A stretch of 63,746 bases of DNA from Mycoplasmatota bacterium (GCA_022774645.1 JALFKQ010000033.1:1-63746); one strand, 5' to 3'. Positions 42,187 through 51,101 are shown, counted from the stretch's first letter. The notes: generated from the letters alone by a model not told the origin. Numbers and translations are program-made.

Positions 42187-43431
42187 TTATTTTGTAACTA
42201 TTTCCATAGCCTTTCTCATTAATAAATCATATTTAAATAATTCTTTTGATCCGATTTCTTTTTCAAAATCTTCTACACTCATTCCATATTTTTCAGCAGC
42301 TTCTTTAAGACCATCTTCAAGTTCTTTATCAGTTATTTCTAATTTTTCTTTTTCAACAACTGCATCAACAATTAATCTGTAACCGATTCTCTTGTTTGCT
42401 TCATCTTTTAATGTGCCCTTAAAGTCATCCATAGTTGTATTACAATATTTTAAATAATCTTCTAATTTTAATCCTTGATATTGTAATTTTTCAGAGAATT
42501 CTCTTACTAATCTATTAACTTCATCTTCAGTCATTTCTTCTGGAATTTCAAATTTAGAATCAGCAACTACTTTATCTAAACATTTGAATAAGTATTCATC
42601 TTCATATTGTTTTTCTTTTGAAGCTTTCATATTTTCAGAAACATAGTTCTTTAAATCTTCTAAACTTTCTACTCCACCAACATTTAAATCTTCAAAGAAT
42701 TCTTTATTAAATTCTGGGAATACTCTTTCTTTTACTTCTTTAACAGTAACTTTAAATACTACTGGTTTTCCTTTTAGTTCTTCACTATGATAATTTTCTG
42801 GGAATGTAACATTAACATCCTTCTTATCACCTTTCTTAAGACCTACTAATGCTTCTTCAAATCCAGGAATAAATGTATGAGAACCTATTTCTAATGAATA
42901 GTTTTCACCTTTTCCACCTTTGAATGGAGTTCCATCTAAGAATCCTTCAAAGTCAATAACAGCAACATTTCCTTCTTTAATTTTAGCTTTATCATCTAAT
43001 GTTTTAACTTCAACAAATTGTTCTCTTAAATGACCAAGTTCATGTTCAATTTCTTCTTCAGTTACTTCAATTGGACTTTTCTTAATTCCTAAATCCTTAT
43101 ATTTACCAAGTTTAACTTCTGGTGCTGATATTAAAGTAAATTCAATAGTAATACCATTAGAATCAATATTCTTAATATCAATACTTGGTGTAGCAGCTGG
43201 TGTAATAGTTTCTTTATCACTTAATAACTTAGCATAAAGAATATCAACAGCAGCATCAATAGCATCCATATATAAACTTTCTACTCCTGCTTTTTTAGTA
43301 TAAACATCATATGGAACTTGTCCTTTTCTAAATCCATCAATCTTTATATCTTTCTTTTTCTTATCATAAACATTGTGTAAACATTCATTCCATTCTTTTT
43401 TCTCTAAACTTAATGTATAACTTTTTTTCAT
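42187..43431 (-). CDS. tig: Trigger factor
   Basis: 414 aa ribosome-associated chaperone. The N-terminal ribosome-binding domain contains 'KDIKIDGFRKGQVPYDVY' (the GFRxGxxP signature). The FKBP-type prolyl isomerase domain spans about 145-230 ('GNVAVIDFEGFLDGTPFKGG', 'GSHTFIPGFEEALVGLKKGD'). The C-terminal helical domain completes it ('LEDLKNYVSENMKASKE'). Slightly shorter than E. coli Tig (432 aa). Ribosome binding site TTAGGAGGG. It is followed by a strong terminator and lies downstream of greA, whose terminator separates them. Confidence 0.98.
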   Translation of the reverse strand: MKKSYTLSLEKKEWNECLHNVYDKKKKDIKIDGFRKGQVPYDVYTKKAGVESLYMDAIDAAVDILYAKLLSDKETITPAATPSIDIKNIDSNGITIEFTLISAPEVKLGKYKDLGIKKSPIEVTEEEIEHELGHLREQFVEVKTLDDKAKIKEGNVAVIDFEGFLDGTPFKGGKGENYSLEIGSHTFIPGFEEALVGLKKGDKKDVNVTFPENYHSEELKGKPVVFKVTVKEVKERVFPEFNKEFFEDLNVGGVESLEDLKNYVSENMKASKEKQYEDEYLFKCLDKVVADSKFEIPEEMTEDEVNRLVREFSEKLQYQGLKLEDYLKYCNTTMDDFKGTLKDEANKRIGYRLIVDAVVEKEKLEITDKELEDGLKEAAEKYGMSVEDFEKEIGSKELFKYDLLMRKAMEIVTK

Positions 43432-43461
43432 ACTTTCCCTCCTAATACATTATTAAAACAC

Positions 43462-43484
43462 AAAAAAGGATATTTTACTATCCT
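43462..43484 (-). terminator. Terminator after greA
   Basis: AGGATA / TATCCT stem with a 6-nt loop and six Ts on the minus strand, overlapping the greA stop. Confidence 0.85.
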
Positions 43485-43948
43485 ATTGCTACAATTTTAA
43501 CACTATATACACCATCTGGTGATGCAACTTCTACAGTATCTCCAACTTTTTTACCCATAATAGCAGATGCAATTGGACTTTCATTTGAAATTTTATTATT
43601 AAATGGATCAGCTTCTTGGCTACCAACTATTTTATAACTTTCTGTATCATCATCATCTTCATACATAAGTTCTACTTGACAACCAATACCAACTGTTCCA
43701 TCATCCTTAGCTTCATCAATAACAGTTGCATGCTCTAGTGTATATTCTATTTCAACAATTCTTTTCTCTAAATTAGATTGATCTTCTCTTGCTTGATCAT
43801 ATTCAGAATTTTCTGATAAATCGCCAAGAGCTCTTGCTTCTTTTAGAGTTTGTGTTACTTCTTTTCTCTTTTCAGTCTTTAAATAATGTAATTCATTTTC
43901 TAATTCTAAATAACCTTCACTTGTAAGAAAAATTTCTTTCTTTTTCAT
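43478..43948 (-). CDS. greA: Transcription elongation factor GreA
   Basis: 156 aa from the ATG at 43946-43948 (ribosome binding site AGAGGTG); a ten-codon upstream extension runs into the leader and is rejected. The N-terminal coiled coil has 'LTSEGYLELENELHYLKTEK' and 'ARALGDLSENSEYDQAREDQ' with the acidic tip residues. The C-terminal FKBP-like domain has 'SNESPIASAIMGKKVGDTVE'. GreA rescues backtracked RNA polymerase by transcript cleavage. Its place after the trmR-trhP genes matches Bacillus. A strong promoter overlapping the end of trhP2 lets it be expressed on its own. Confidence 0.98.
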   Translation of the reverse strand: MKKKEIFLTSEGYLELENELHYLKTEKRKEVTQTLKEARALGDLSENSEYDQAREDQSNLEKRIVEIEYTLEHATVIDEAKDDGTVGIGCQVELMYEDDDDTESYKIVGSQEADPFNNKISNESPIASAIMGKKVGDTVEVASPDGVYSVKIVAIG

Positions 43949-43978
43949 GCGAATGCACCTCTTTCTTGTTACCAACAA

Positions 43979-44007
43979 ATGATACTATAAAATGCTCTAT
44001 TTGTCAA
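43979..44007 (-). promoter_or_regulatory. greA promoter
   Basis: TTGACA (44002-44007), 17-bp spacer, TATCAT (43979-43984) on the minus strand. The -35 lies on the stop codon of trhP2. Confidence 0.85.
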
Positions 44008-45179
44008 GATATTACTACCCTTAATATGTCATTTTCTTGTACCTTAAATGGTATTTTTACTTTAACAATTTCTTGGGCATGAGAAGCAGATTGAGCTTTC
44101 TCTCCTGCACTATTTATAATATATTCTACATTAAACTTTTGTACACTTGTATTTGGCCCAAATACTTCAATTGTATCTCCTACACTAAACTTATTTCTTT
44201 GTTCAATTGTAGCTTCTTTTGTATCTTCATTATAGTCAAGCACAAGACCTAAAAAGTCTTTATTACTTACTTCCATTCTACCACTATAATATTGTCCTTC
44301 TACCCCTGGAACTTTATCATAAAATTGTGGTATATTTTCACGATTAGAAACTCTATTTAATACTTTCTTATAATAAACAATATCATCATCTGTTAATGTT
44401 CCGTTTATCTTTTTATCCATAATAGTTCTATAAGCATTACATACAGTAGCTATATAATATAAACTCTTCATTCTACCTTCTATCTTATATGATTCAACTT
44501 TTAAATCCATAAGATCACTTATATAATCTATCATATTTAAATCTTTTGAAGCTATCATAAAGTCATCTTCTGTATCATTATCAAATATAAATCTACATAC
44601 TTGACTACATCCACCTCTATTAGAATCCCTAAGAGTTACATAATTAGATAAAACACATCTTCCACTATAACTAGTACACATTGCTCCATGAATAAATACT
44701 TCGAGTTCCGTATCAATATTTTCTTTAATATACTTTATATCATCTCTACTACATTCTCTTGCTAAAACAACTCTATAAGCACCTAAATCTTTATAAAATT
44801 TAACTGTTTCTAAATTAGTAATAGATTTTTGAGTAGATATAAAGAACCTAGTCTTTAATTCTAATCTTTTTATAGTCTCAATAACAGCAAAATCACTTAC
44901 TATAAAACTATCTATACCTATTCTATCTAATTCTAATAAATACTCATCTAAATTACCTAAATCTTCATTATGAAATATCATATTAACAGTAACATAAACT
45001 TTCTTACCTAAACTATGAGCAAACTCTACTCCTTCAGCTATTTCTTCTAAACTAAAATTATTAGCATTAGCTCTTAAACTATAATTATAACCACCTATAT
45101 ATACTGCATCAGCTCCATATATAAATGCAAATTTTAATCTATTTAAATCACCAGCAGGTAACAATAATTCATAATTCAT
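44004..45179 (-). CDS. trhP2: U32 peptidase family, tRNA 5-hydroxyuridine synthesis (TrhP2/YrrO type)
   Basis: 391 aa. 'MNYELLLPAGDLNRLKFAFI YGADAVYIGG' is the U32 opening. It also has 'ECSRDDIKYIKENIDTELEVF', 'HGAMCTSYSGRCVLSNYV' and 'RGGCSQVCRFIFD' with the conserved cysteine quartet, and 'KSLYYIATVCNAYR'. U32 proteins of this branch (B. subtilis YrrN/YrrO, E. coli TrhP) are needed with prephenate-derived chemistry for ho5U34 in tRNA; they were formerly annotated as collagenases. It overlaps trhP1 by 4 nt, and TrmR, encoded just upstream, methylates ho5U to mo5U in the same pathway. Confidence 0.93.
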   Translation of the reverse strand: MNYELLLPAGDLNRLKFAFIYGADAVYIGGYNYSLRANANNFSLEEIAEGVEFAHSLGKKVYVTVNMIFHNEDLGNLDEYLLELDRIGIDSFIVSDFAVIETIKRLELKTRFFISTQKSITNLETVKFYKDLGAYRVVLARECSRDDIKYIKENIDTELEVFIHGAMCTSYSGRCVLSNYVTLRDSNRGGCSQVCRFIFDNDTEDDFMIASKDLNMIDYISDLMDLKVESYKIEGRMKSLYYIATVCNAYRTIMDKKINGTLTDDDIVYYKKVLNRVSNRENIPQFYDKVPGVEGQYYSGRMEVSNKDFLGLVLDYNEDTKEATIEQRNKFSVGDTIEVFGPNTSVQKFNVEYIINSAGEKAQSASHAQEIVKVKIPFKVQENDILRVVIS

Positions 45180-45967
45180 TTTAAATCACCTACCTTATAT
45201 TTAATATCATTTTCTAAAAAATAATAATCACATAATATAAGATTACATAAATTATCTCTATCATAATTCTTAACTATCATTTTAGTAGTTATAGGATCTA
45301 AATTACTTAAATTAATAATAAGATTCATATTCAAATCACTTAAATATTTAGAAGCACAAAATACTTTATCATAATATATTACAGTAGCATCTTCTTCTTT
45401 AATATCAAGTAATGTACTTGATACAATTTCTCTTAAATTATATCTATCAGTTTTTTCTTTATTATAATACTCATTATAATCACTAATTAACTTTCTTCTT
45501 GAATACATAAGTATATTTTTACCAGTATAAAAATAATATAAATTTGATTCAGTTTTCTTTATAATATTCTTTATTTCATCAATAGTAAGATCATTATTTA
45601 TAACAACATTATTATAACCAATTTTTTTTAAATAATTAATAGCTCTATAATTAGATAATATATGATTTTCATATAAAATTATTCTATCCTTATCAATTAC
45701 ATCATTAAGACCTATATCTTCAATCATAAATTTAATTTTAGAATTAAAACTATTATATATTTTTCTAAAATCATCTATTTTTCTATGTAAAAACTTATTC
45801 ATTATAACAATAACATCATATTTTTCACTTATTCTATTTATTTCTTTTACATCAAAATAAACATCAAAACCTATACTATAGTCTTCAAGTGGTAATATGA
45901 ACTTATTTACTTTAAATGAACTAAGTCTTTTACTATTAGGTATAATTATAAATTCTTTTTTTTGCAT
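45176..45967 (-). CDS. trhP1: Divergent U32-family partner protein (TrhP1/YrrN position)
   Basis: 263 aa. It lies exactly where Bacillus has yrrN (trhP1), between trmR and trhP2, and has a similar barrel-like pattern: 'FILPLEDYSIGFDVYFDVKE', 'KIKFMIEDIGLNDVI', 'ILSNYRAINYLKKIGYNNVVI', 'NLILCDYYFLENDIKYKVGD'. It lacks the cysteines of TrhP2 and is shorter than YrrN (about 309 aa). It probably acts with TrhP2 in 5-hydroxyuridine formation at tRNA position 34. The assignment rests mostly on operon position. It overlaps trmR by 22 nt and trhP2 by 4 nt. Confidence 0.75.
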   Translation of the reverse strand: MQKKEFIIIPNSKRLSSFKVNKFILPLEDYSIGFDVYFDVKEINRISEKYDVIVIMNKFLHRKIDDFRKIYNSFNSKIKFMIEDIGLNDVIDKDRIILYENHILSNYRAINYLKKIGYNNVVINNDLTIDEIKNIIKKTESNLYYFYTGKNILMYSRRKLISDYNEYYNKEKTDRYNLREIVSSTLLDIKEEDATVIYYDKVFCASKYLSDLNMNLIINLSNLDPITTKMIVKNYDRDNLCNLILCDYYFLENDIKYKVGDLK

Positions 45968-46536
45968 ACTCCTAAGGTATCACCTACTTCTATAAATTCA
46001 GTATCAAATTCATCATTATTTTTTAAATATTCAATGAATTTTTCTATTTTTCTAACCATTTGTCTCAAATTCCTACTTTTAATTTCATTACTTTTACCAA
46101 CAAAACCATGAAAACTTAAATTATCAATTATTATTATTCCATTTTCATTTAAATTATTCATAAATTTTTCAAATATTCTTCTATTTTGACTTTTAGCAGC
46201 ATCTATAATAATTAAATCATATTTAGAATCAGTATTAAAATCAAATACATCCATAAGGTTTAAAGATATATTATTTAAACCACTTTTTTCTACATTTGAT
46301 ACTGCTATATCATATCTTTCTTTATCTCTTTCAATACTTTCTATTTTATCTATACCAGTACTAGCAAAACATATAGTTGAATAACCTATTGCTGTACCTA
46401 CTTCTAATATTGATTTAATATTATTATCTTTAATTATTCTTTGTATCGTAGTAATAGTGTCCCTACTCATTATAGGAACACTATTATTTTCTCCATACAC
46501 TCTAATTTCATCTATTAACTTGTATAATTTATCCAT
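45946..46536 (-). CDS. trmR: O-methyltransferase TrmR (tRNA 5-methoxyuridine) type
   Basis: 196 aa SAM-dependent methyltransferase of the YrrM/COG4122 group. Motif I is 'ILEVGTAIGYSTICFASTGI'; then the acidic ribose-binding 'KIESIERDKERYDIAVSNVE', 'YDLIIIDAAKSQNRRIFEKF' and 'GIIIIDNLSFHGFVG' (metal-binding Asp-Asn). In B. subtilis YrrM (TrmR) methylates 5-hydroxyuridine at position 34 of tRNAs. The downstream U32 genes make the hydroxyl, so the pathway is complete in three consecutive genes. It overlaps mltG by 22 nt. Confidence 0.9.
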   Translation of the reverse strand: MDKLYKLIDEIRVYGENNSVPIMSRDTITTIQRIIKDNNIKSILEVGTAIGYSTICFASTGIDKIESIERDKERYDIAVSNVEKSGLNNISLNLMDVFDFNTDSKYDLIIIDAAKSQNRRIFEKFMNNLNENGIIIIDNLSFHGFVGKSNEIKSRNLRQMVRKIEKFIEYLKNNDEFDTEFIEVGDTLGVCKKKNL

Positions 46537-47606
46537 AACCCATCTCTTTTTAATTCATTACATTTTCTATTATGTTCACTGTCAGTCTTAGTAAAGTATG
46601 TTTTACCATTCTTATCAGCTACAAAATAATAATATTTATGATTTGTTGGTTCAAAAGCAGCTACTATTGATTCAAGTCCAGGATTACAAATTGGACTTAT
46701 TGGTAACTTTCCAGCCATACAACTACTTCTTGTATTATATTTATTACAATCATTTAATTCACTCATTCTAAGATCTCTTGAATAGTTATCAATCTTTTCA
46801 GCATAATATGTAGTTACATCACTACCTAAACTCCAATTATCTTTAAGTCTATTATAAAATACACCAGCTACACCTTTTCTATCACTAGCTGTACCAGCTT
46901 CAAGTTCTATTATTGATGCTAATGTAATCATTTGATGTATAGAATATTCACTTTTTTCTACTTCTTCTTTATATTTACTTATTTTATTATTCATATTATC
47001 AAGCATACCCTTAAAAATATCTTCAATAGTTGCTGTTTCATAAAATTCATAAGTATCAGGATATAAATATCCTTCTAAAGAATAATAAATATCTTTATTT
47101 TTAATATCATCTGTTAAAAACCAATATTTACTTATTAAACTATCTAAATAACTACTATCACTAAGTTTATCTAATATTTCTTTTTCAGTTATATTAAATG
47201 TACTTGTTATATTAGAAATAATATATCTCATATTCTTTCCTTCAACAAATGTTATTTTTTTAGTACTAGCTAAATTAACAGAACCTTTTTTCAATGTATC
47301 AATTATTTCATCTAAATTATAAGATTTTTTAAGAACATAATCTCCTGCTTCTAAACCTTCTGGTTTATTTAATTTAACATATATTTTATAAACTAATTCA
47401 GACTTTATTAAACCCTTATCTTTAAGTATATTACCAATAGTTCCATAACTATTACCTTTTCCTATATTAATAGTTATTGTTTCACTATCATTACTTCTAT
47501 AATTTACTAAATAAAAGTAAGTTCCAACTAAAAGCCCTCCAATTATTAAACATAAAACAAATATAAATATCAAAAACTTTTTCACACTAAACACTTTCCT
47601 AGTCAT
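46515..47606 (-). CDS. mltG: Endolytic murein transglycosylase MltG
   Basis: 363 aa. A short cytoplasmic N-terminus, one membrane helix (about 10-32), a LysM-like region ('IGKGNSYGTIGNILKDKGLI') and the YceG catalytic domain with 'MITLASIIELEAGTASDRKG' (catalytic Glu), 'VAGVFYNRLKDNWSLGSDVT', 'NTRSSCMAGKLPISPICNPG' and 'KYYYFVADKNGKTYFTKTD'. MltG cleaves nascent glycan strands and sets their length. Same operon position as yrrL in Bacillus, between the DUF1292 gene and trmR. Confidence 0.96.
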   Translation of the reverse strand: MTRKVFSVKKFLIFIFVLCLIIGGLLVGTYFYLVNYRSNDSETITINIGKGNSYGTIGNILKDKGLIKSELVYKIYVKLNKPEGLEAGDYVLKKSYNLDEIIDTLKKGSVNLASTKKITFVEGKNMRYIISNITSTFNITEKEILDKLSDSSYLDSLISKYWFLTDDIKNKDIYYSLEGYLYPDTYEFYETATIEDIFKGMLDNMNNKISKYKEEVEKSEYSIHQMITLASIIELEAGTASDRKGVAGVFYNRLKDNWSLGSDVTTYYAEKIDNYSRDLRMSELNDCNKYNTRSSCMAGKLPISPICNPGLESIVAAFEPTNHKYYYFVADKNGKTYFTKTDSEHNRKCNELKRDGLWINYTS

Positions 47607-47608
47607 TA

Positions 47609-47875
47609 TTATTCTTTTTCCTCCAACGAACCTAATATTTTCTCTATAAAATCAAATTCTTCTTTCATTATAACAGGTTTTAATTTTGTCATATTACCTT
47701 TTGCACTTCTAACATAAGTAGAAGCATAACAAACTGTTTCCCCTTTATCATTTATTTCATCATCTGTATAAATAACATAATTAACTTTATTTGTTGTATC
47801 TTCTATATCAAGAAGAATTCTGTAATCTTTCTTTTCTCCATTTTTATCTTTTAAAGTAATTGTATTATCTTTCAT
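47609..47875 (-). CDS. DUF1292 family protein (YrzB type)
   Basis: 88 aa. 'NTITLKDKNGEKKDYRILLD', 'NKVNYVIYTDDEINDKGETV' and 'VIMKEEFDFIEKILGSLEE' match the DUF1292 pattern of small cytoplasmic proteins. Its place between ruvX and mltG equals that of yrzB in B. subtilis. Function unknown in the family. A second DUF1292 protein is encoded at 52106-52369. It overlaps ruvX by 11 nt. Confidence 0.9.
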   Translation of the reverse strand: MKDNTITLKDKNGEKKDYRILLDIEDTTNKVNYVIYTDDEINDKGETVCYASTYVRSAKGNMTKLKPVIMKEEFDFIEKILGSLEEKE

Positions 47876-48284
47876 TATTTCTCCTATCTAAAAATGCTTG
47901 AAGTATTATAGCAGCAGCTATCTTATCAATAACTTTCTTTCTATTTTTTCTCTTAGTATCATTGCTTATAAGTAAATTCTCAGCTTCAACAGTAGATAAT
48001 CTTTCATCCTGTAAAAATACTTCCTTATGAAATCTTTCTTCTAATAACTCTTTAAATTCAATAGTTATTTCACTTCTTTTAGATAAACTATTATCTAAAT
48101 TCTTAGGATTTCCAAGTACAAAAGCATCTACTTTTCTATTTATAACAACAAGTTCTAATTGATGAAATAAATCTTCATAATCATAATATCTTATTACTTC
48201 TAAACTCGTTGCTATAATACCTGTTCTATCACTAATCGCAACACCACAAGTTTTACTTCCAAGATCAAGCCCTAAATATGTCAT
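47865..48284 (-). CDS. ruvX: RuvX/YqgF pre-16S rRNA nuclease
   Basis: 139 aa. The RNase H-fold motifs are visible: 'YLGLDLGSKTCGVAISDRTG', 'VDAFVLGNPKNLDNSLSKRS', 'VFLQDERLSTVEAENLL' and 'IDKIAAAIILQAFLD' (acidic Asp). YqgF processes the 5' end of 16S rRNA. The ATG overlaps the ireB stop as ATGA. Normal length. Confidence 0.96.
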   Translation of the reverse strand: MTYLGLDLGSKTCGVAISDRTGIIATSLEVIRYYDYEDLFHQLELVVINRKVDAFVLGNPKNLDNSLSKRSEITIEFKELLEERFHKEVFLQDERLSTVEAENLLISNDTKRKNRKKVIDKIAAAIILQAFLDRRNNER

Positions 48285-48529
48285 TTCTTTATATATTTAA
48301 CTAGCATTACTTCTAGTATATCTTCCCTTTTAAATTGTAATATTCTATTTCTACATTCTTTATAACTAGATATATATCCAGGATCTCCACTAATCAAATA
48401 TGCAACTATTTGTTTAGTTGGATTATATCCTCTTTCTTCTAAGTCTTCACATATAGAAATTAACGATTTTCTAATGTTATTATCAACAATAGTTTCACTA
48501 TCTACAACAGTAGTTTCAAATGAATCCAC
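48281..48529 (-). CDS. ireB: IreB family regulatory phosphoprotein (UPF0297)
   Basis: 82 aa from a GTG at 48527-48529. This start gives VDSFETTVVDSETIVDNNIR, which aligns with the family opening (MxxFxxTxxF), and has AAAGGAAGTGAT nine bases upstream. A longer ATG start at 48550 would sit at the -10 box and is rejected. 'GYNPTKQIVAYLISGDPGYI' and 'CRNRILQFKREDILEVMLVK' are the family signature. In Enterococcus IreB is phosphorylated on an N-terminal Thr pair by the PASTA kinase IreK; here TT at residues 6-7 are the candidate sites. It is first in the ireB-ruvX-DUF1292-mltG-trmR-trhP1-trhP2 operon. alaS, the usual neighbour, is absent. Confidence 0.93.
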   Translation of the reverse strand: MDSFETTVVDSETIVDNNIRKSLISICEDLEERGYNPTKQIVAYLISGDPGYISSYKECRNRILQFKREDILEVMLVKYIKK

Positions 48530-48550
48530 AATATCACTTCCTTTAAACAT

Positions 48551-48579
48551 ATTTTATCAAAAATTATTAAACTAAACAA
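48551..48579 (-). promoter_or_regulatory. Promoter of the ireB operon
   Basis: TTGTTT (48574-48579), 17-bp spacer, TAAAAT (48551-48556) on the minus strand. Transcription from about 48544 fits the GTG start of ireB but not the upstream ATG. Confidence 0.6.
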
Positions 48580-48603
48580 TAAAAGATATCATAAAGATAT
48601 CTA
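48578..48603 (-). terminator. Terminator after uppS
   Basis: AGATATC / GATATCT stem with a 5-nt loop and T-rich tail on the minus strand, at the uppS stop. Confidence 0.7.
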
Positions 48604-49311
48604 TTTTTTACTATTACCACCCTTTGTAATGTTTCTATTTTGATAATCAAGTAATGCTTTATCAAATTCATCATTATCAAAATCAGGAAAACAAGTACTA
48701 GTAAAATATAATTCTGCATATGCAATATTATATAACATAAAATTACTAATTCTACATTCCCCACTAGTTCTAATCATTAAATCAACTGGTCCTAAATCAT
48801 TATAAAGATATTTATATAATGTTTCAGTATTTATTTCATCTAAACTAATTTTATCTTCCTTATATAGTTCTGCAACCTTTTTACAAGTATCAACCATCTC
48901 AGATTGTCCACCATAGTTTAAACAAATATTAAGAATTCCACCATCACAATTCTTAGTCTTTTCTTGAAGCTTCATCATTGCATTATAAACTTTATCTTTA
49001 AGTGGTTCCCTTCTTCCTGAAAATACTACTCTAACATTGTTTTCTAAGAAATAATGAGTATCTTTAGTAAAACCTTCTGTAAATAAGTTCATTAAATAAC
49101 CTACTTCTTCCTCACTTCTTTTAAAATTTTCAGTTGAAAATGCAAAAACTGATAAAACTTTAACACCTTTTTTTAATATATGTAATGCTATCTTTTTAAG
49201 CATCTTATATCCAGCATAATGTCCTTCTGTTCTCTTTTTTCCTTGTCTTGTAGCCCATCTACCATTACCATCCATAATGATTGCTACATGTCTTGGTATA
49301 TCATTTTTCAT
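48601..49311 (-). CDS. uppS: Isoprenyl transferase (undecaprenyl diphosphate synthase)
   Basis: 236 aa cis-prenyltransferase. 'HVAIIMDGNGRWATRQGKKR' carries the catalytic Asp and the P-loop-like GNGRWA; also 'EGHYAGYKML', 'LSVFAFSTENFKRSEEEVGY', 'NICLNYGGQSEMVD' and 'DLMIRTSGECRISNFMLYNI AYAEL'-type residues (RTSGExRxSNF). It makes the C55 lipid carrier for peptidoglycan. uppS normally follows frr; here frr is 12 kb away, so that linkage is broken. It is followed by a terminator and the ireB operon. Confidence 0.97.
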   Translation of the reverse strand: MKNDIPRHVAIIMDGNGRWATRQGKKRTEGHYAGYKMLKKIALHILKKGVKVLSVFAFSTENFKRSEEEVGYLMNLFTEGFTKDTHYFLENNVRVVFSGRREPLKDKVYNAMMKLQEKTKNCDGGILNICLNYGGQSEMVDTCKKVAELYKEDKISLDEINTETLYKYLYNDLGPVDLMIRTSGECRISNFMLYNIAYAELYFTSTCFPDFDNDEFDKALLDYQNRNITKGGNSKK

Positions 49312-49386
49312 ATTATTTCCTCTTTTCTCTAAACTATTATATCAAACTATAAATTGCATATCATATAATTTTACATATATTTACAT

Positions 49387-51021
49387 TTAATATAGTCCAC
49401 TTATTTTACCACTATCACTAAATTTCATCTTTAAATAAGCAGGTTCCTTTGATAAACCAGGCATAGTCATTATATTTCCCATTAAACATACTATAAATCC
49501 TGCTCCACTAGATAACCTAACATCTTTAACTATCATAGTAAAATTAGATGGACTTCCAAGTAATTTAGCATTATCACTCAAAGAATATTGAGTTTTAGCA
49601 ATACAAACTGGCAAATTATTAAAACCATTTTTAGTATATTCTTCTATTTTATTAATAGCTTTATCACTAAATATAACTTTATCAGTATGATATATTTCAG
49701 TACATACTTTATTTATTTTATCAATAATTGATAAATCATAACTATACAAACTATGATAATCTATTTCATTTTCACATAAATTTACTACCTTATTAGCTAA
49801 ATCTATTGAACCATTACTTCCATCAGTAAAACAAGTAGATACACTAAAAAGGCAATCTAAATCTTCACAATATTTTTTAACAAAATTTATTTCATCATCC
49901 GTATCATTTATAAATTTATTTAAACAAATTACTATATTTTTAGTATATTTTTGCATATTCTTGATATGAGCTTTTAAATTTTTGATTCCACTTTCAAGAA
50001 GATTTGGTTCACTTCCATTATATTTAATACTCCTAATAGTTGAATTTATAACTATAATAGATGGTTTAATATTAGCAATTGGACATTTTATATCTAAAAA
50101 CTTTTCTGCTCCTAAATCTGAACCAAAACCAGCTTCTGTAACAACATAATCACTTAATTTTAATCCCATTTTAGTAGCAATTATACTATTACAACCATGA
50201 GCAATATTAGCAAATGGACCACCATGAATTATTACTGGATTATTTTCAAGAGTTTGTACCAAATTAGGTTTAATAGCATCTTTTAACACAAGTGCAAGAG
50301 CATCAGTACATTTTAAATCTCTAGCAAATATCATTTTACCTTTAGTATTATAACCAACTAAAATATTACCAAGTCTCTTTTTTAAATCTTTTATATCCTT
50401 TGATAAACATAATATTGCCATTATTTCACTCGCAACAGTAATATTATATTTTTCTTCTCTCATAAGTCCTTTATTATCATATTTAATAGTTACATTTCTA
50501 AGAGCTCTATCATTTAAATCAACACATCTTTGAAAAGTTATTCTATTTAAATCTAGTTTTAGTTTATTACCTTGATAAATATGATTATCAATTATAGCAG
50601 ATAGTAAATTATTACAAGTTTCAATCGCATGAATATCACCAGTAAAATGTAAATTAATATCTTCCATTGGTACAACTTGAGCATATCCTCCACCAGTTGC
50701 CCCACCTTTAATTCCAAATACAGGACCAAGAGATGGTTCTCTAAGTACAGCTAAACTCTTCTTACCAATCTTGCACAAAGCATCAGTAAGACCTATAGAC
50801 ATAGTAGTTTTGCCTTCACCATAAGGTGTTGGATTAGTTGAAGTAACAAGTATTAATTTACCATCTTTATTATCTTCTATTTTTTTCATAATTGATAAAT
50901 TAATCTTAGCTTTATAATTACCATAACATTCTAAATATTTATTACTTATATTTAATTTCTTAGCTATTTTATTAATTTTTTCTTTTTTAGCCTTTTGATT
51001 AATTTCTATATCACTTAGCAT
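49387..51021 (-). CDS. fhs: Formate-tetrahydrofolate ligase
   Basis: 544 aa. 'LVTSTNPTPYGEGKTTMSIG' contains the P-loop of the ATP site; also 'LREPSLGPVFGIKGGATGGG', 'MEDINLHFTGDIHAIETCNN', 'NPVIIHGGPFANIAHGCNSI' and 'VVTEAGFGSDLGAEKFLDIK'. It makes 10-formyl-THF from formate, feeding purine synthesis and formyl-Met-tRNA. Length is standard for the shorter bacterial form (about 550). It is monocistronic with a good sigma-A promoter. Confidence 0.98.
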   Translation of the reverse strand: MLSDIEINQKAKKEKINKIAKKLNISNKYLECYGNYKAKINLSIMKKIEDNKDGKLILVTSTNPTPYGEGKTTMSIGLTDALCKIGKKSLAVLREPSLGPVFGIKGGATGGGYAQVVPMEDINLHFTGDIHAIETCNNLLSAIIDNHIYQGNKLKLDLNRITFQRCVDLNDRALRNVTIKYDNKGLMREEKYNITVASEIMAILCLSKDIKDLKKRLGNILVGYNTKGKMIFARDLKCTDALALVLKDAIKPNLVQTLENNPVIIHGGPFANIAHGCNSIIATKMGLKLSDYVVTEAGFGSDLGAEKFLDIKCPIANIKPSIIVINSTIRSIKYNGSEPNLLESGIKNLKAHIKNMQKYTKNIVICLNKFINDTDDEINFVKKYCEDLDCLFSVSTCFTDGSNGSIDLANKVVNLCENEIDYHSLYSYDLSIIDKINKVCTEIYHTDKVIFSDKAINKIEEYTKNGFNNLPVCIAKTQYSLSDNAKLLGSPSNFTMIVKDVRLSSGAGFIVCLMGNIMTMPGLSKEPAYLKMKFSDSGKISGLY

Positions 51022-51038
51022 TTCACATCACCAAAAAT

Positions 51039-51067
51039 ATTATAAACTTAATATATATTTTTGTAAA
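51039..51067 (-). promoter_or_regulatory. fhs promoter
   Basis: TTTACA (51062-51067), 17-bp spacer, TATAAT (51039-51044) on the minus strand, 17 bases before the ATG. Confidence 0.8.
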
Positions 51068-51072
51068 CAAAT

Positions 51073-51100
51073 TAAAAAGTTCTCAAACTTGAGAACTTTT
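51073..51100 (-). terminator. Terminator after the coiled-coil gene
   Basis: AAAAGTTCTC / GAGAACTTTT stem, 6-nt loop and a T-run on the minus strand. Confidence 0.88.
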
Positions 51101-51101
51101 A

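Noticed and set aside
48567-48764. 65-codon minus-strand ORF
   Set aside because: Out-of-frame shadow of uppS; its hydrophobicity comes from AT-rich codons.
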